A stretch of 64,000 nt of DNA from Actinernus sp. WN-2022 (taxonomy: Eukaryota > Cnidaria > Anthozoa > Actiniaria > Actinernidae): positions 19,435,524 through 19,499,523 of the forward strand of contig JAOWCC010001501.1 of the NCBI GenBank assembly GCA_030867875.1. The letters are read 5' to 3'. Below the pieces are notes generated by a model, which saw only the letters and a list, made by a program, of their open reading frames with translations, did no database searches and was not told the origin of the DNA. Positions 23,701-31,092 of the stretch are shown piece by piece. Numbering within the stretch: the stretch's first letter is position 1; each line of letters starts with the position of its first letter. Both the position numbers and the translations under genes were made by a program.

Positions 23701-25402
23701 ATTACGATCAGATGAGTTTGGTGCTTCATTCTCTTCTGAATTCTTTCTTTTAACAATTCCCGTCTTAACTGTTTAATCGCGATACAAAACTAATTGCGAA
23801 TTTGAGACGCCGATACCGAATTATATTGCCGGCGTTGGAAGAAAATATATTTTTCGTATTGTGCGCACGAAGCCCAATACGAAATATATTTTCTCCCAAC
23901 TGGCCGGCAATATAATTCGGTATCGGCGTCTCTAAATCGCAATATGTTTATAGTATTATAGTACTCAATACACTATGATCGGTAATACGACAACTCACCG
24001 ATGGCGTGGTTTTCCAGGGAATGGTTTTTACACCGAGGGAAAGCCGTTAATCTGCAATGCAGTCCGTTGTACCTTGTCAAACTCATTCATATTCACGACC
24101 ATATCCTCCAATCAAATTATGGCAATGGAGTATAGATTTACAATCGATCGCCTCCGGCTCGAGATTGTAAATCCTATACAACATCGCCATATTGTAAACA
24201 CTACTTATCAAACTCATTAATAATTCAAAGGAAATCGCTGAGCGATAAGTGACCTGTAAATCTGATACAGATTTCGTCCTGATTTGCATAAACTTCTGTT
24301 CGATTTTCTCGGCCGAAATGGGTCGTAGCTCCAAACTAACTGAAAAGCACGAATCTATAAATCTTGACGTTTGATTAGCCTTATACATGTACGGAATTAG
24401 CCTCCGTGCTTACTCTCCCTTCCAACTCGAGTTTGTCTATAAAGCACGGCCACCCATTCTGTATCTATTATTATAATATAGATACGATAGTACGTGCGCT
24501 CTGATTGGCTAAGAAGCCATGTTTTATCAGAGTATATAACATGGTTAGCCGTGTTATATAGTTTTCAACTGGCCGTTTCCTTTCATCGCGCGCGTAAATC
24601 TATATTATAAAACAGATAAAGAAGCCTTAAATCCATGTTTTATACTATCATAAAACACTCTGGTCATTTGAGAACACTCTAGAAATGTTGAAAGCACGCG
24701 CCTTCGGCTTGTGCTTTGACATTTCTCTCATGTTCTCAAATGCCCATCGTGTTTTATGATAGTATAAAACATGGCTAAGGCTTCTTTATTTGTTAACTTA
24801 CAGGGACTACGTCACCTATTTTTAGCATCACTCAAAACCACATTCTAACTAGTAGAAATTTTAAAATAATGGTCTAATTTTATTAAAAGCTTTCTCGTAA
24901 GTGAACTAAAACTACATAAAAGTTTCTGGTACAGATGGAAAGGATGGAAATGGTTATTAGTATTGAAAAGTTTTCAACTAGTGACTTTGATATTAGCCTT
25001 CAAGTTTAATCCAGTAACGTTGTCTAGTTTAGCCTAAATTAATGATTTTCTGTCTTCGAACGCGCAATTCATATGCACCACACACGAGGCAACCTTTTGA
25101 AAATGCTAATTACATGACGTCAGGGGAGGTAGCTGCAATCACTTCTTAGTGGTTGTGAATGGACGTTTCTACTGATATAGGAAAACAAATTTCGAACATT
25201 TTATTTCAACCATGGGTATAACACTGATAATTTGAAAAAAATTGTTTAATTGTAACAAAATATTTTGCTACTATGGAGTAACAAAGATTTGTGCTTTTCA
25301 GATCCCAGCAAGCGAGCTCGTGGTTCGTTTGCCTACCTGGGTTTGTTTACCCTGCTCGGTGTCACTGGCAAGTTTGCGCTTCGCCTTCTGGGAGTGCTGT
25401 GA
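2657..25402 (+). CDS. MGST3: MGST3, microsomal glutathione S-transferase 3 (partial, last four coding exons)
   Basis: MAPEG-family integral membrane enzyme of the endoplasmic reticulum and outer mitochondrial membrane. Family members conjugate glutathione to lipophilic substrates, reduce lipid hydroperoxides and can have leukotriene C4 synthase activity. Four exons (2657-2721, 6127-6184, 10418-10490, 25302-25402) have consensus GT-AG borders and add to 297 nt, 98 residues plus stop, without a frame break. MGST3 hallmarks are present: FNCYQRAHQNTLENYP, the hydrophobic stretch ending GGLEHP, the GRLVYAHGYYTG loop and DPSKRARG before a last hydrophobic helix. The usual protein has about 140-150 residues, so some 40 N-terminal residues (first helix) are missing to the left. 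The protein ends shortly after the last helix, without the cysteine-bearing tail of the mammalian protein. Assignment is by recognition of family motifs, not by a search. Confidence 0.9.
2815..4563. mobile_element. Inverted-repeat element in MGST3 intron
   Basis: Arms of about 187 bp at 2815-3001 and 4376-4563 are inverted copies. The outer ends read CAGGACAGGGTAGCCTGCTT and, on the other strand, a near-identical sequence; the inner ends share CAGAAACCAGGGGTGTTCGT. Within it a second foldback (about 3313-3366 against 3452-3500) surrounds AGCTTCCTCCTGCTCTGTTT. No transposase is visible; the ORFs here (3148-3462, 3762-4058, 4227-4613) have no recognisable domain. Confidence 0.65.
4793..4990 (+). 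repeat. tRNA-derived SINE, internally deleted head
   Basis: The head has a short A-box-like GGTGGTGTAGTGGTCTGG and a B-box-like GGTTCGATTCCTGG set too close together, so the middle of the tRNA part is lost. The body TTTTCTCCGGTTTTTCTCCC and tail AAAACCAACACACTAAATTC recur at 61594-61650, which supports a dispersed family. Confidence 0.55.
5697..5858. mobile_element. MITE, 32-bp terminal inverted repeats
   Basis: Ends TAGACCCATTCGAAAAATGG and its near-perfect inverted partner CCATTTTTCGAATGGGCCTA enclose about 95 bp containing a duplicated TACTGACTAGCCTCG. The TAG[AG]CC end is shared with MITEs at 27976 and 38678. Confidence 0.7.
6127..6184 (+). CDS. MGST3: MGST3 exon b
   Basis: Preceded by a T-rich tract and TCCTAG. 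Its first base completes the Thr codon of the previous exon, then LENYPQFLMMLLIGGLEHP follows in frame and the exon ends at phase 0 before GTAAGT. This is the second membrane helix of the MAPEG fold. The donor is the first unit of a tandem repeat that fills the next 470 bases. Confidence 0.9.
6185..6650 (+). repeat. Minisatellite made of the MGST3 5' splice site
   Basis: Degenerate units of about 25-50 bp built from CCCTGTAAGTTACATGTGTG and related text. I count 14 copies of CTGTAAGTT, including the true exon-intron junction at 6183-6191. Ten of the 13 extra copies also keep the preceding CC, which in the first unit is coding (Pro codon). Confidence 0.85.
6651..9023. other. MGST3 intron, diverged repeats only
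   Basis: Contents: one arm of the GTTGTTCAAAGCAAGGGTAA MITE family at 6709-6770; a dispersed repeat at 7803-7985; an imperfect hairpin at 8527-8664 (GGATGGCAAAGATTAAAGTG against its complement); and a repeat at 8750-8935 that recurs inverted at 38200-38375. No exon seen; the 118-residue ORF at 7407-7763 (-) has no recognisable motif. Confidence 0.5.
7803..7985 (+). repeat. Dispersed repeat, second copy at 24248-24440
   Basis: Begins GTAAATCTGATACAGATTCG and resembles 24248-24440 in the same orientation across about 185 bp, including TTCGATTT and the AACTGAAA region. Function and class unknown. Confidence 0.6.
9024..9550. mobile_element. Inverted-repeat element interrupted by a SINE
   Basis: Arms at about 9024-9083 and 9489-9550 are inverted copies (AGTTTCAAGTCTTGTTTGGA against its diverged partner; GCTGACCATCAATCA against TTGATTGATGGTCGGC). 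The centre is occupied by the SINE that starts near 9148. Confidence 0.6.
9148..9470 (+). repeat. tRNA-derived SINE
   Basis: A canonical A box (TAGCTCAGTTGG) and B box (GGTTCGAATCC), 43 nt apart from start to start, head a unit whose acceptor strands do not pair, followed by unrelated body sequence (GACGCATATAAGCC onward). Pol III box spacing is intact, so the head could still be transcribed. Right end uncertain. Confidence 0.7.
9887..10009. mobile_element. Hairpin MITE
   Basis: About 50-bp inverted arms: TCCTCTTAT at the ends and GCATCATCGCATGGTCAAA against TTTTGACCATGCGATGA inside, around a short AT-poor loop. Confidence 0.7.
10418..10490 (+). CDS. MGST3: MGST3 exon c
   Basis: Preceded by TTATTCTTGTAG and followed by GTAAGG. 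Reads AICSAAGLVWIIGRLVYAHG then YYTG, phase 0 at the start, one base (G) of the next codon at the end. The GR..YA.GYYTG block is a strong MGST3 signature. Confidence 0.9.
10491..12029. other. MGST3 intron, start of the 14.8-kb last intron
   Basis: No exon. At 11519-11590 a short (ATA)n tract runs into ACTTATATAGCGCTTATCC and CTAAGCGCTTTACA, a palindromic pair seen widely at the 3' ends of short interspersed repeats in marine animals. Otherwise AT-rich unique sequence. Confidence 0.45.
12030..12860. repeat. Inverted-repeat element containing a piggyBac-like MITE
   Basis: The segment 12030-12250 (AGCCCAAATATTTTATCATT onward) is repeated inverted at about 12660-12850 and directly at 62885-63070. 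All three share AGTAAATAGCTGAATAGT-like text and a CAAACAGGGAAT end. The centre holds the TTAA-flanked insertion at 12337-12650. Confidence 0.6.
12337..12650. mobile_element. piggyBac-like MITE with TTAA target duplication
   Basis: TTAA at 12333-12336 and 12651-12654 flank short inverted ends CCCTTTCCCT and AGGGAAAGGG. TTAA duplication plus CCC ends is the piggyBac pattern. On the minus strand the right part carries an A-box-like TTTGGCTCAGTTGG and B-box-like GGTTCAAG, so a tRNA-like module lies inside. No transposase. Confidence 0.6.
12905..12988. repeat. Short perfect-armed hairpin
   Basis: GGGTGAATGGGATCC and TGTGGTTTGT pair with ACAAACCACA and GGATCCCATT-like sequence around a TGACGTCA palindrome. 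Probably a small MITE. Confidence 0.5.
13178..13236. repeat. Short hairpin repeat
   Basis: AGCCTGAATTTCAGCCGTCT with CCTC pairs with GAGGAGACGGCTGAGATGCA then GGCT across an 11-base loop, two internal mismatches. Probably a MITE relic. Confidence 0.5.
13381..14574 (+). pseudogene. LINE reverse transcriptase C-terminal fragment
   Basis: From about 13545 the frame encodes the thumb and connection region of a non-LTR reverse transcriptase: HKHLGVTLAANLSW, KASKRLNFLKGLKF, LYKSLIRPIMEYADVLWDG, then RSFFP-like TIRLWNSVDESIRATESL. A late Cys/His-rich segment, CACGAVYESVAHYFLNC, resembles the zinc-knuckle tail of LINE ORF2. The catalytic YADD-type motif, fingers and endonuclease are absent, so it is not active. 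The frame is open for 400 codons, which suggests a fairly recent insertion. Its first 60 codons are not RT: they come from flanking DNA and a 14-bp tandem repeat read in rotating frames. Confidence 0.8.
13440..13523 (+). repeat. 14-bp tandem repeat, about six copies
   Basis: Unit GGGGAGCCCCTACT, nearly perfect, with T-for-C changes only in the last copies. Because 14 is not a multiple of three, translation steps through three frames and yields a 14-residue period (GEPLLGSPYWGAPT) without any stop. It lies at the junction between flanking DNA and the truncated LINE. Confidence 0.85.
13440..14815 (+). mobile_element. 5'-truncated non-LTR retrotransposon (LINE) with a 14-bp repeat at its 5' junction
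   Basis: The open frame covers the region C-terminal to the reverse transcriptase catalytic core. The 3' untranslated part (14575-14815) ends in an AT dinucleotide run and poly(A). A second 3' fragment of the same type lies at 60090-60317. Clade not certain; CR1/L2-like is my best guess from the C-terminal part. Confidence 0.75.
14973..15005. repeat. Small hairpin ending in GAGACGCC
   Basis: GAGACGCCAAT and ATTGGCGTCTC face each other across 11 bases. The larger MITE at 23804-23932 has the same GAGACGCC ends. Confidence 0.5.
15006..15419. other. Unassigned spacer left of the large transposon
   Basis: No ORF, hairpin or repeat that I can recognise. Confidence 0.4.
16387..19518 (-). pseudogene. 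Mutator-like DDE transposase fused to a DEDDh 3'-5' exonuclease, decayed
   Basis: Read from 19518 downward: a Cys-rich N-terminal finger (CTKCGAG, then CIPCNH) at 19141-19400; a helical region with MDVEWLNYKTYKKTERRMG near 19074; the first catalytic Asp in SYDMGWQK (about 18901-18927); a DCRKNH zinc-type motif; the second Asp in STFIGDEDS (about 18634-18653); a conserved HAFGHHTHC segment; the catalytic Glu in MNEAANS (about 17992-18018); and YYGGSESNDFRV (about 17940). After a basic linker comes an exonuclease domain: motif I YFDLETT (about 17215-17240), motif II HNARVFDTP (about 16925-16953), motif III NAHDALEDS (about 16734-16762), then a C-terminal helical region. Several frameshifts and in-frame stops break the frame; plausible introns lie near 18253-18609 and 17588-17905. 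Inactive as it stands. Confidence 0.8.
20366..20557 (+). CDS. Short ORF of unknown function inside the insertion
   Basis: 63 codons from an ATG in AAGATGGCGGCGAGT, a good initiation context, with FDLAKPLISAVFLCKPK. GC content is higher than in surrounding DNA. It may be a captured first exon or chance. No family recognised. Confidence 0.2.
   Translation: MAASESFDLAKPLISAVFLCKPKVPSSAIPRFLSFLKLRGVSRALDGNLSHIMRHALRHTRET
20560..21740. other. AT-rich sequence inside the insertion
   Basis: No ORF, hairpin or known repeat recognised. Confidence 0.4.
21745..21870 (+). repeat. tRNA-derived SINE
   Basis: A box AAGCTCAGTGGT and B box GGTTCAAATCC with normal spacing, followed by GTGGGACC and unrelated body. 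Acceptor strands do not pair, so it is not a functional tRNA gene. Right end uncertain. Confidence 0.65.
22543..22948. mobile_element. MITE, about 406 bp
   Basis: Inverted ends ATAGGCAAATCCT and AAGGATTCGCCTAT, with arms about 140 bp long that include TTCGGTGATTA-type text on both sides. No coding sequence. Nested in the 20198-23361 insertion. Confidence 0.65.
23804..23932. mobile_element. Hairpin MITE with GAGACGCC ends
   Basis: GAGACGCCGATACCGAATTA and its exact inverted partner, followed inward by TATTGCCGGC and GCCGGCAATA, then AAAATATATTT stretches in both arms. It lies 180 bp right of the large transposon. Confidence 0.8.
24130..24185. repeat. Small hairpin
   Basis: GAGTATAGATTTACAATC pairs with GATTGTAAATCCTATA around a GC-rich loop. 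Confidence 0.45.
24248..24440 (+). repeat. Dispersed repeat, second copy of 7803-7985
   Basis: Same order and orientation of TGTAAATCTGATACAGATTT, the TTCGATTTTCTCGGCCGAAA region and the ATACATGTACGGAATT end as the copy in the earlier MGST3 intron, with many substitutions. Confidence 0.6.
24613..24792. mobile_element. Hairpin MITE
   Basis: AATAAAGAAGCC-type ends and ATGTTTTATACTATCATAAA with its partner form about 55-bp arms. A further inverted pair (GAGAACACTCTAGAAATGTT, AACATGAGAG-type) continues the stem to a GCCTTCGGCTTG loop. Confidence 0.7.
24793..25301. other. MGST3 intron 3' part
   Basis: Unique-looking AT-rich sequence up to the acceptor TTTGTGCTTTTCAG. No other feature seen. Confidence 0.4.
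25302..25402 (+). CDS. MGST3: MGST3 terminal coding exon
   Basis: Its first two bases complete the Asp codon begun in the 10418-10490 exon. It then reads PSKRARGSFAYLGLFTLLGV and on to a TGA at 25400-25402. DPSKR after GYYTG is the expected MGST3 order, which fixes this exon to the gene despite the 14.8-kb intron. Confidence 0.9.
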
Positions 25403-25935
25403 AGAGTATGACCTGGACTTGTGATGGTTGCGTGGCTATGATTCCATAATCATCTGAAAGATTACATGATTTAGAAACAGACTGTGTTGAGAGAGAGAAC
25501 GCGTGGCTTAAATGATACTGTTCACTTTCAGTATGTCTGGCCTTAGTTGTTCGAAACCTCATAACATTAATCCTGGGTTCGCTTAATTAATGGCCTTTTG
25601 CAGGAATGCATTACATGGTTGTATTGTAAGATTTCATTTATTTAAAGGCACTCGAGATCTATAGTGTTATTAGCAAAACCTGTTTGTAAATGCTATTTTG
25701 TACCTCCAATCGATTATCGATCTTTCTAAAACAGCGTTTTGAAGATTGTTTACTATCCAGTAAAGCCTTTCTCGTGTGATCACGAGCTCGTTCATTCGTT
25801 ATTGAAGTGAGATCAGCACGTGACTGTTTCCTGCAAAAGGCCTAAATATAAGTGAAGTCATGCCTCTTGAAATGATTTTTTTTGCATTTAAAGAAGTGGC
25901 CAGACTCTCTTTGAATAAAACAAATGATGTACCAA
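25403..25935 (+). promoter_or_regulatory. Probable MGST3 3' untranslated region and poly(A) signal
   Basis: The first AATAAA after the stop is at 25914-25919, on the sense strand. If used, the 3' UTR would be about 0.5 kb and would include the MITE at 25589-25844. The end site cannot be fixed from sequence. Confidence 0.35.
25589..25844. mobile_element. MITE in the putative MGST3 3' UTR
   Basis: Inverted ends TGGCCTTTTGCAGGAA and TTTCCTGCAAAAGGCCTA. The inner part (25655-25745) recurs inverted at 30555-30645. Confidence 0.6.
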
Positions 25936-26568
25936 TAACTTCATTATGAACATACAAAATTTATGTAACCAAGTTTTTAATGATGATACCCTCGTAAGTC
26001 TGCATGCCTATGAGCCAGCTTTGGTTTGTTGATTAGAAAAATACATACTTTGTTCTACCCTGCTAACAGGTTTCATTTTTTTTTCTCGGCTTTTTTTTGT
26101 TTTTGTGGGTTTACCAGTTGTTTCGGCACTTGGTCACATTCTATCAACTAACTAGCTGTGCGATTGGTACTGTGGTTATAGTTAGGTAGTTGAGTAGTTG
26201 AGGTCTCATTCGCTAGTCAGCCCTAGAATATCACACCAAGTCGACCTCATTTGCCGACACAGAGGTGTGGTCACACAGCCTGAGATTTGTTTACGTCCTC
26301 AGTGGTTTCTCAGTGGGTCTGCCGACAGAAACGGGACAGACTTCACTGTTTGCAACCTGAAATGTTATTGGTTACCCAAACAATAGCCTAACCCTAAAAC
26401 AATACAAACCCTAACCCTCAAACAATGGGATTATTTATCAGTGAAGTCCAATAGGATACGACCTTAAAAACTGAAGTCTGGAAACGTCTGCCATGAAACA
26501 GTCGTTTTTGATGATGCTGCCTTGTCTTGCTGTTGTCCCATTCCTGGGCCTAACCGTCACTCCTGTTA
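25936..26568. other. Intergenic, no gene seen
   Basis: Contains a degenerate CCTAACCCTAA-like stretch at 26388-26424, a C-rich telomere-like motif too short to call an interstitial telomere. Nothing else recognised. Confidence 0.4.
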
Positions 26569-27110
26569 TAGTGCACCTAACCCCTTTTGCAATTTTTATA
26601 GATATGAATCTTTGAAAGGTTTTGAGTACTTCTGTGAAAATGTTTTGGCTTACAGAGAATACTCTAATGTTGTATGCTTGTTTGAAATGGTGAAAAGTTG
26701 ACCTCTCCTGATCCATGACCGCGTAAGTAAAAGACTGGGTCGATTCTTGATCCTTCGACATATAATTCATTCCACTTTTCAATAATTTGAATAAATATTT
26801 GGCATTTTGTCTAAAATAACTGTTTTCTTTACTAACAACGCAGACTGTGTATATTCTCTATATATCGATGTTGTTGTGATAGAAAAGGCGCCATTGAGAA
26901 TAATGCATTAATGAGGTGACGTAAGATCAAGAATCGACCCAGGCTTTTTCTTACGCGGTCATGGGTCAGGAAAGGTCCAATTTTCACCATTTCAAACAAG
27001 CATAGAACGGAGAGTATTCTCTGTAAGCCAAACATTTCTTCACAGAAGTACTCAAAACCTTTCAATGATTCATATGTATAAAAATTGCAAAAGGGGTTAG
27101 GGGCACTTAA
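26569..27110. mobile_element. Foldback element, about 540 bp
   Basis: Arms of about 185 bp (26569-26757 and 26919-27110) are inverted copies: GTGCACCTAACCCCTTTTGC at the left and its partner ending GGGGTTAGGGGCACTT at the right. The right arm and centre recur directly at 45-357. Confidence 0.75.
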
Positions 27111-27128
27111 AAAAAAAAAAGATGTCAA

Positions 27129-27376
27129 AGAGCAGTTTTCACTTGAGTGTTGTAAAACAAGACGCAAATTACACACAACCAGCCAATTACAGGAGCTAGT
27201 AATCGCAAATAGCATGGAAAATGCTTACCTGTGAGGCGATTGCAAACCACAGTAAAACCAAAACCAAAGTGCGTTTGGTTTTACTTTGGAATCGGATTGG
27301 TCGATCGATTTTCTCAGCCAATAGAGCTTAATAAATGCAAAACCAAAACATTTTCGACACAAGTGAAAACCGCTCT
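27129..27376. mobile_element. MITE with AGAGC[AG]GTTTTCACTTG ends
   Basis: AGAGCAGTTTTCACTTGAG at the left, CAAGTGAAAACCGCTCT at the right. The interior has several AAACCAAA-type inverted segments. Related interior sequence occurs near 60400-60650. Confidence 0.6.
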
Positions 27377-27975
27377 AAGTAATCGTGATTACGTTCAGTT
27401 ATTGTGGTAAAAATAGTTGAGTTACTTCTGTAATGCATTTTGTTATTTAAAAAAAACTATTTTTACAAATAAACGAATAAGACTTTAAATCAGCGAAGTA
27501 AGATGGCTTCTCATTCATCGTATTGATATCTCATGCGCGCGGTAAGAGGTCTGGTAACAATGGCATCAGAGCGAGGCTAGTTCTCCCAAAGATCGCAAAA
27601 CTTAATTATGGCGCAATAGACTTAAATTGACCTCCAGGCATCAGTGTTAATAGGAAAACTAGATAATTAGTTGAATTTGCGAGATAACAGTTATTTCGAA
27701 GCCCAGATATAAAGCATATGAAATGTTTTAGTTTCTGTCGTGCCGCACTGTTGTGTTCTTGTGTGATAAGGAAATTAACGTATGTTCCGCCATCTAGTGT
27801 ATATTTCTCTTCCTGTAACAAGCTGGGACACCTAGCCTCGCTTTGATTCTTTATGAATAACGTCAATAGGCCACTTTGACGATGTTGCACACGCATCAGA
27901 ACAATAGATTTGGTCCGCCAAATAGTCTGTGGCCCGCCAGTCTCTTGTACTGCGGTATAACCCACTTCGACGATA
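27377..27975. other. Intergenic, no gene seen
   Basis: ORF 27606-28019 (-) runs through the next MITE and has no recognisable domain. No other structure seen. Confidence 0.4.
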
Positions 27976-28298
27976 TAGACCAGTTCGCGGTAAATTCCGA
28001 CATTTTGAAAGGGGTGCAAACATGGCGCAAAATAGTGTTTCTATGGGAATTGATGGGAATTCGATGCCAAATAAAATCCGCAAAATCGAATTTCTGAAAT
28101 ATTCTTGAGATTCAAACTAAGATACCAGGTAAAAGATTAACACATCGAAATTTGAGGGATGTAGCTGTGCTGGGAAGCATGCAATTGTGTTTTCAGTTTT
28201 CCATACATTGTCTAAATTTTCACGCGGAATTCGACTCGTTTTTACAGGCTATGTTTGCAACCTTTTCAAAATGTCGGAATTTTCCGCGAACTGGTCTA
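27976..28298. mobile_element. MITE with TAGACCAGTT ends
   Basis: TAGACCAGTTCGCGG at the left and CCGCGAACTGGTCTA at the right; arms continue with ATTCCGACATTTTGAAA for about 60 bp. The terminus matches the MITE at 38678. Confidence 0.7.
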
Positions 28299-28299
28299 T

Positions 28300-29098
28300 G
28301 GATATGGCGCTTTATCAAGAGTGAAAATTCTATTGCTCCATGCAGTCTTTAGTTCATGGACTATCCGCTACGCAGGCTACGGGTTTTGTAAAATAACTAA
28401 GACCACGTTCACACTTGAGCATATTTCGTATGAGTACCGTACGGCATGTCGTGACATTGCAATGGTTTCCCTATTTTTGTCCTGCTTATCCAATCAAATT
28501 GCAGAAATACGGTTACGGTAAGGCTACGGACATTCCGTAGTTTGTTCCATTCATACCAAATCTGCTCAAGGTGCTCAGACCGTCGTGAACACGGTTTTTC
28601 GTTAGTGCCCGTGCTAAAATTTGAGGAGGCTTACCAATGTGGGAGCCAGATAAATGGGTACGTATGTATGGCCAACGCGTTCTCGAGGTTTAGAATAATG
28701 ATTATCATTAATTGTCCAATCGCTTTAAAGTAACTCGAACCATGATACATACCCTAACCATCACATGTAAACGACGAGTTCTCGCCCACTTAGGGCTAGG
28801 GTTTACAGGTAAACAAGGAGAAGCTAAACGATAGAGAATTTTAGCGGTCCTACTAGGACTGGAACTCGTGGCCTTTTGCATGTAACGCAAACGTCATGAC
28901 TACACTAAGCGGGTCTACCGCCGTTCGGAATACTGTTTCAAAAGTAGTGTCTAAGGCCGCGCTTTCCATTTACGTAATCCGTTCTTTACTGGAGTATACA
29001 GAATGCCATCATGTGCTATCATTCAGAGCACAGGATTTGGCGAGCACCCTTGTGAATGTCTAGACTCTATTCTAGTTTTTTTTCCTTGTTGTATAATT
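28300..29098. other. Intergenic, partial repeats
   Basis: A MITE-like end CACGTTCACACTTGAG at about 28402 and nothing else I can assign. Short ORFs only. Confidence 0.35.
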
Positions 29099-29288
29099 AA
29101 CAAATCGCAAACATTTTGCCATTGTCTGTACTCGTATTGATCATAGAAATGACGCCATAAAATGTTCAAAACTCCAGTGGAACAACGAGCGTAGCGAGTT
29201 GTTTCACTGCAAAGTTTTGGACATTTTATGGCGTCATTTCTATGATCAATACGAGTACAGACAATGGCAAAATGTGTGCGATTTGTTT
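29099..29288. mobile_element. Long-armed hairpin MITE, about 190 bp
   Basis: Arms of about 75 bp, nearly perfect: AACAAATCGCAAACATTTTG and CATTGTCTGTACTCGTATTG pair with their inverted copies; short loop with ACGAGCGTAGCGAGTTGT. A diverged relative is visible at 9585-9650. Confidence 0.8.
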
Positions 29289-29611
29289 TTTACAACGACG
29301 AAGCACTTATAGCTTCAAATGAGTGCGTAATAAACTGCTTTCGAGTCGAAAAAGGCCATTGAAAGTTAAAACGTATATAATTCAAACCTTATATAATTCA
29401 AACCTTCTGAGCTCTGTGAAACCTCACTTTCTTGTTTTTGGAAGCGAAGTTAACATCCATTTGAATTCACAAACCTCTCCGTGAAAGCACTTTGCAAAGC
29501 TACCACGGCTTGCGAGTGACGTCATTTTCATTGTATGTACTTATTTTGCATATAGCGGAGACCCAATCAGAACGCGAGAAAATTGGATGTTGTAAAATTA
29601 CCGATACCATG

Positions 29612-29930
29612 CACAGGTAGCCCAAGCTTGGGATCTGTATAATATTTAACAGCATTTGTATGGGAAACGTAAGTCTTGATTAAAAATCGACAAAAACCTG
29701 TACAGTGTCTTCTTGTGTTCCTTAACTCATGTCTGAAGTTACAGCGAATTTCAGCAAAATAGGGTTTTAAAGGTAAATGATGCTGAAATTCGCTGTAACT
29801 TGGCACAGACAAAGTTAAGGAACACAAGAAGACACTAGGTTTTCGTCGATTTTTATTCAAGAGGAGAACTAAATAATGCCATATAAATGTTGTTAAATAT
29901 TATACAGATCACAAGCTTGGGCTACCTGTG
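29612..29930. mobile_element. MITE with CACAGGTAGCCCAAGCTTGG ends
   Basis: Ends CACAGGTAGCCCAAGCTTGG and CAAGCTTGGGCTACCTGTG. Inner pairs (TTCTTGTGTTCCTTAAC, GCTGAAATTCGCTGTAAC) bring the stem to about 130 bp. Flanks show no clear target duplication. The end sequence resembles that of 35506-37902. Confidence 0.75.
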
Positions 29931-29980
29931 GTTTAACGAGAAAAAAAAATCCTAAACTCTGATTTCCAATGGACCAATTT

Positions 29981-30269
29981 AGCTTGTACATTTGTTGTCC
30001 CAATTCAGATCATGTGACAGCTCTACAGAGGATTCAGTGCTTTGTTAGTTCCAATTAGAGAAATTTATATTTCCTCTTGGGATACATTTTACTACAACTA
30101 CCAGAATCCTTTTCAAATCCCTTTCTCGTTCAGATTTTTAAACTCCTTTGAGAATTCCAAGACAATGGTCCAAATTAGAGAAACAAAAGTATCCGCGGAA
30201 AGAGTTCTGGTAGTTGTAGTATGTGACGTCATCATGCAAATTCGTATTGGGACCACAAATGTACAAGCT
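29981..30269. mobile_element. MITE with AGCTTGTACATTTG ends
   Basis: AGCTTGTACATTTGTTGTCC pairs with GGACCACAAATGTACAAGCT apart from one base; inner pair ACTACAACTACCAGAA and TTCTGGTAGTTGTAGT. Confidence 0.75.
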
Positions 30270-30316
30270 GAATCTGTCAATTGCAAGTTATTGTGAAACG
30301 AACCGGAACGAATGAA

Positions 30317-30491
30317 TAGCCCACTTCCGCGATATGCTTTACTTGTCACGCACAAAGGTTTCAATACGAGGCCCCGTGCTGAATTAAATTTATTATTTTG
30401 AATGAGAAAAGAATAAATTTAATTTAGCACCTGCCTCGTATTGAAACCTTTGTGCGTGACAAGTAAAGCATATCGGCGCGGAAGTGGGCTA
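30317..30491. mobile_element. Near-perfect hairpin MITE, 175 bp
   Basis: Arms of about 72 bp: TAGCCCACTTCCGCGATATG and TTACTTGTCACGCACAAAGG are matched almost exactly by the inverted right arm. Loop contains GAATAAATTTAATTTAGCAC. High identity suggests a recent insertion. Confidence 0.85.
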
Positions 30492-31088
30492 TTGAGCTCG
30501 TGATCCCCATGGGAAAGGCGTTGCTATGGAAGCTGGAGAGCAAGCTATCTTTAAAATCGCTGTTTTAGAAAGATCGACAATCGATTGGATGTGGAAATAG
30601 AATTTACAAACCGGTTTTGCTAATAGCAATACAATACCGACCTCGTACAAGGCTTTAGAGTGATTTCACAAAACCCGTGAATTAGAGATTACACAATTGG
30701 ACATTATTATATGTCAATTTCTTTGTTTTATACAGTGTACTAGATTTTGTTTCACGCGTTTAGGGAAATCATTCTAACTAAATTAAGTTAGGTATTTTTG
30801 CCAATATAACCACGTGATGTGTTAGCTGCAAAGGGCCTATTGTAACTCGTTTCATAATTTGGATATACCAACTTAGCAAAATTTTATGTTCCATATCAAC
30901 ATTGAAGTTAAATTTTGATGAGAATAACACTTCATAATTCTAAACACCCGACTGAATTAAACCATGCCGCATGTAGGGGTATTAGATTTTATAGCCGGCT
31001 GTGTGCTAATTATTTTAAAATGGGTTAAAACACCGATTGCTTGAGAAGAAGTGAGTGGTACATTCCTCCTTGTATAGAAAGATCCCTT
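30492..31088. other. Intergenic with a MITE relic
   Basis: 30545-30645 is an inverted relative of the MITE interior at 25655-25745, and GCAAAGGGCC at 30828 resembles the end of that family. No gene seen. Confidence 0.45.
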
Positions 31089-31092
31089 TTAA

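Noticed and set aside
26388..26424. Interstitial telomere repeat
   Set aside because: Only two or three imperfect CCCTAA units.
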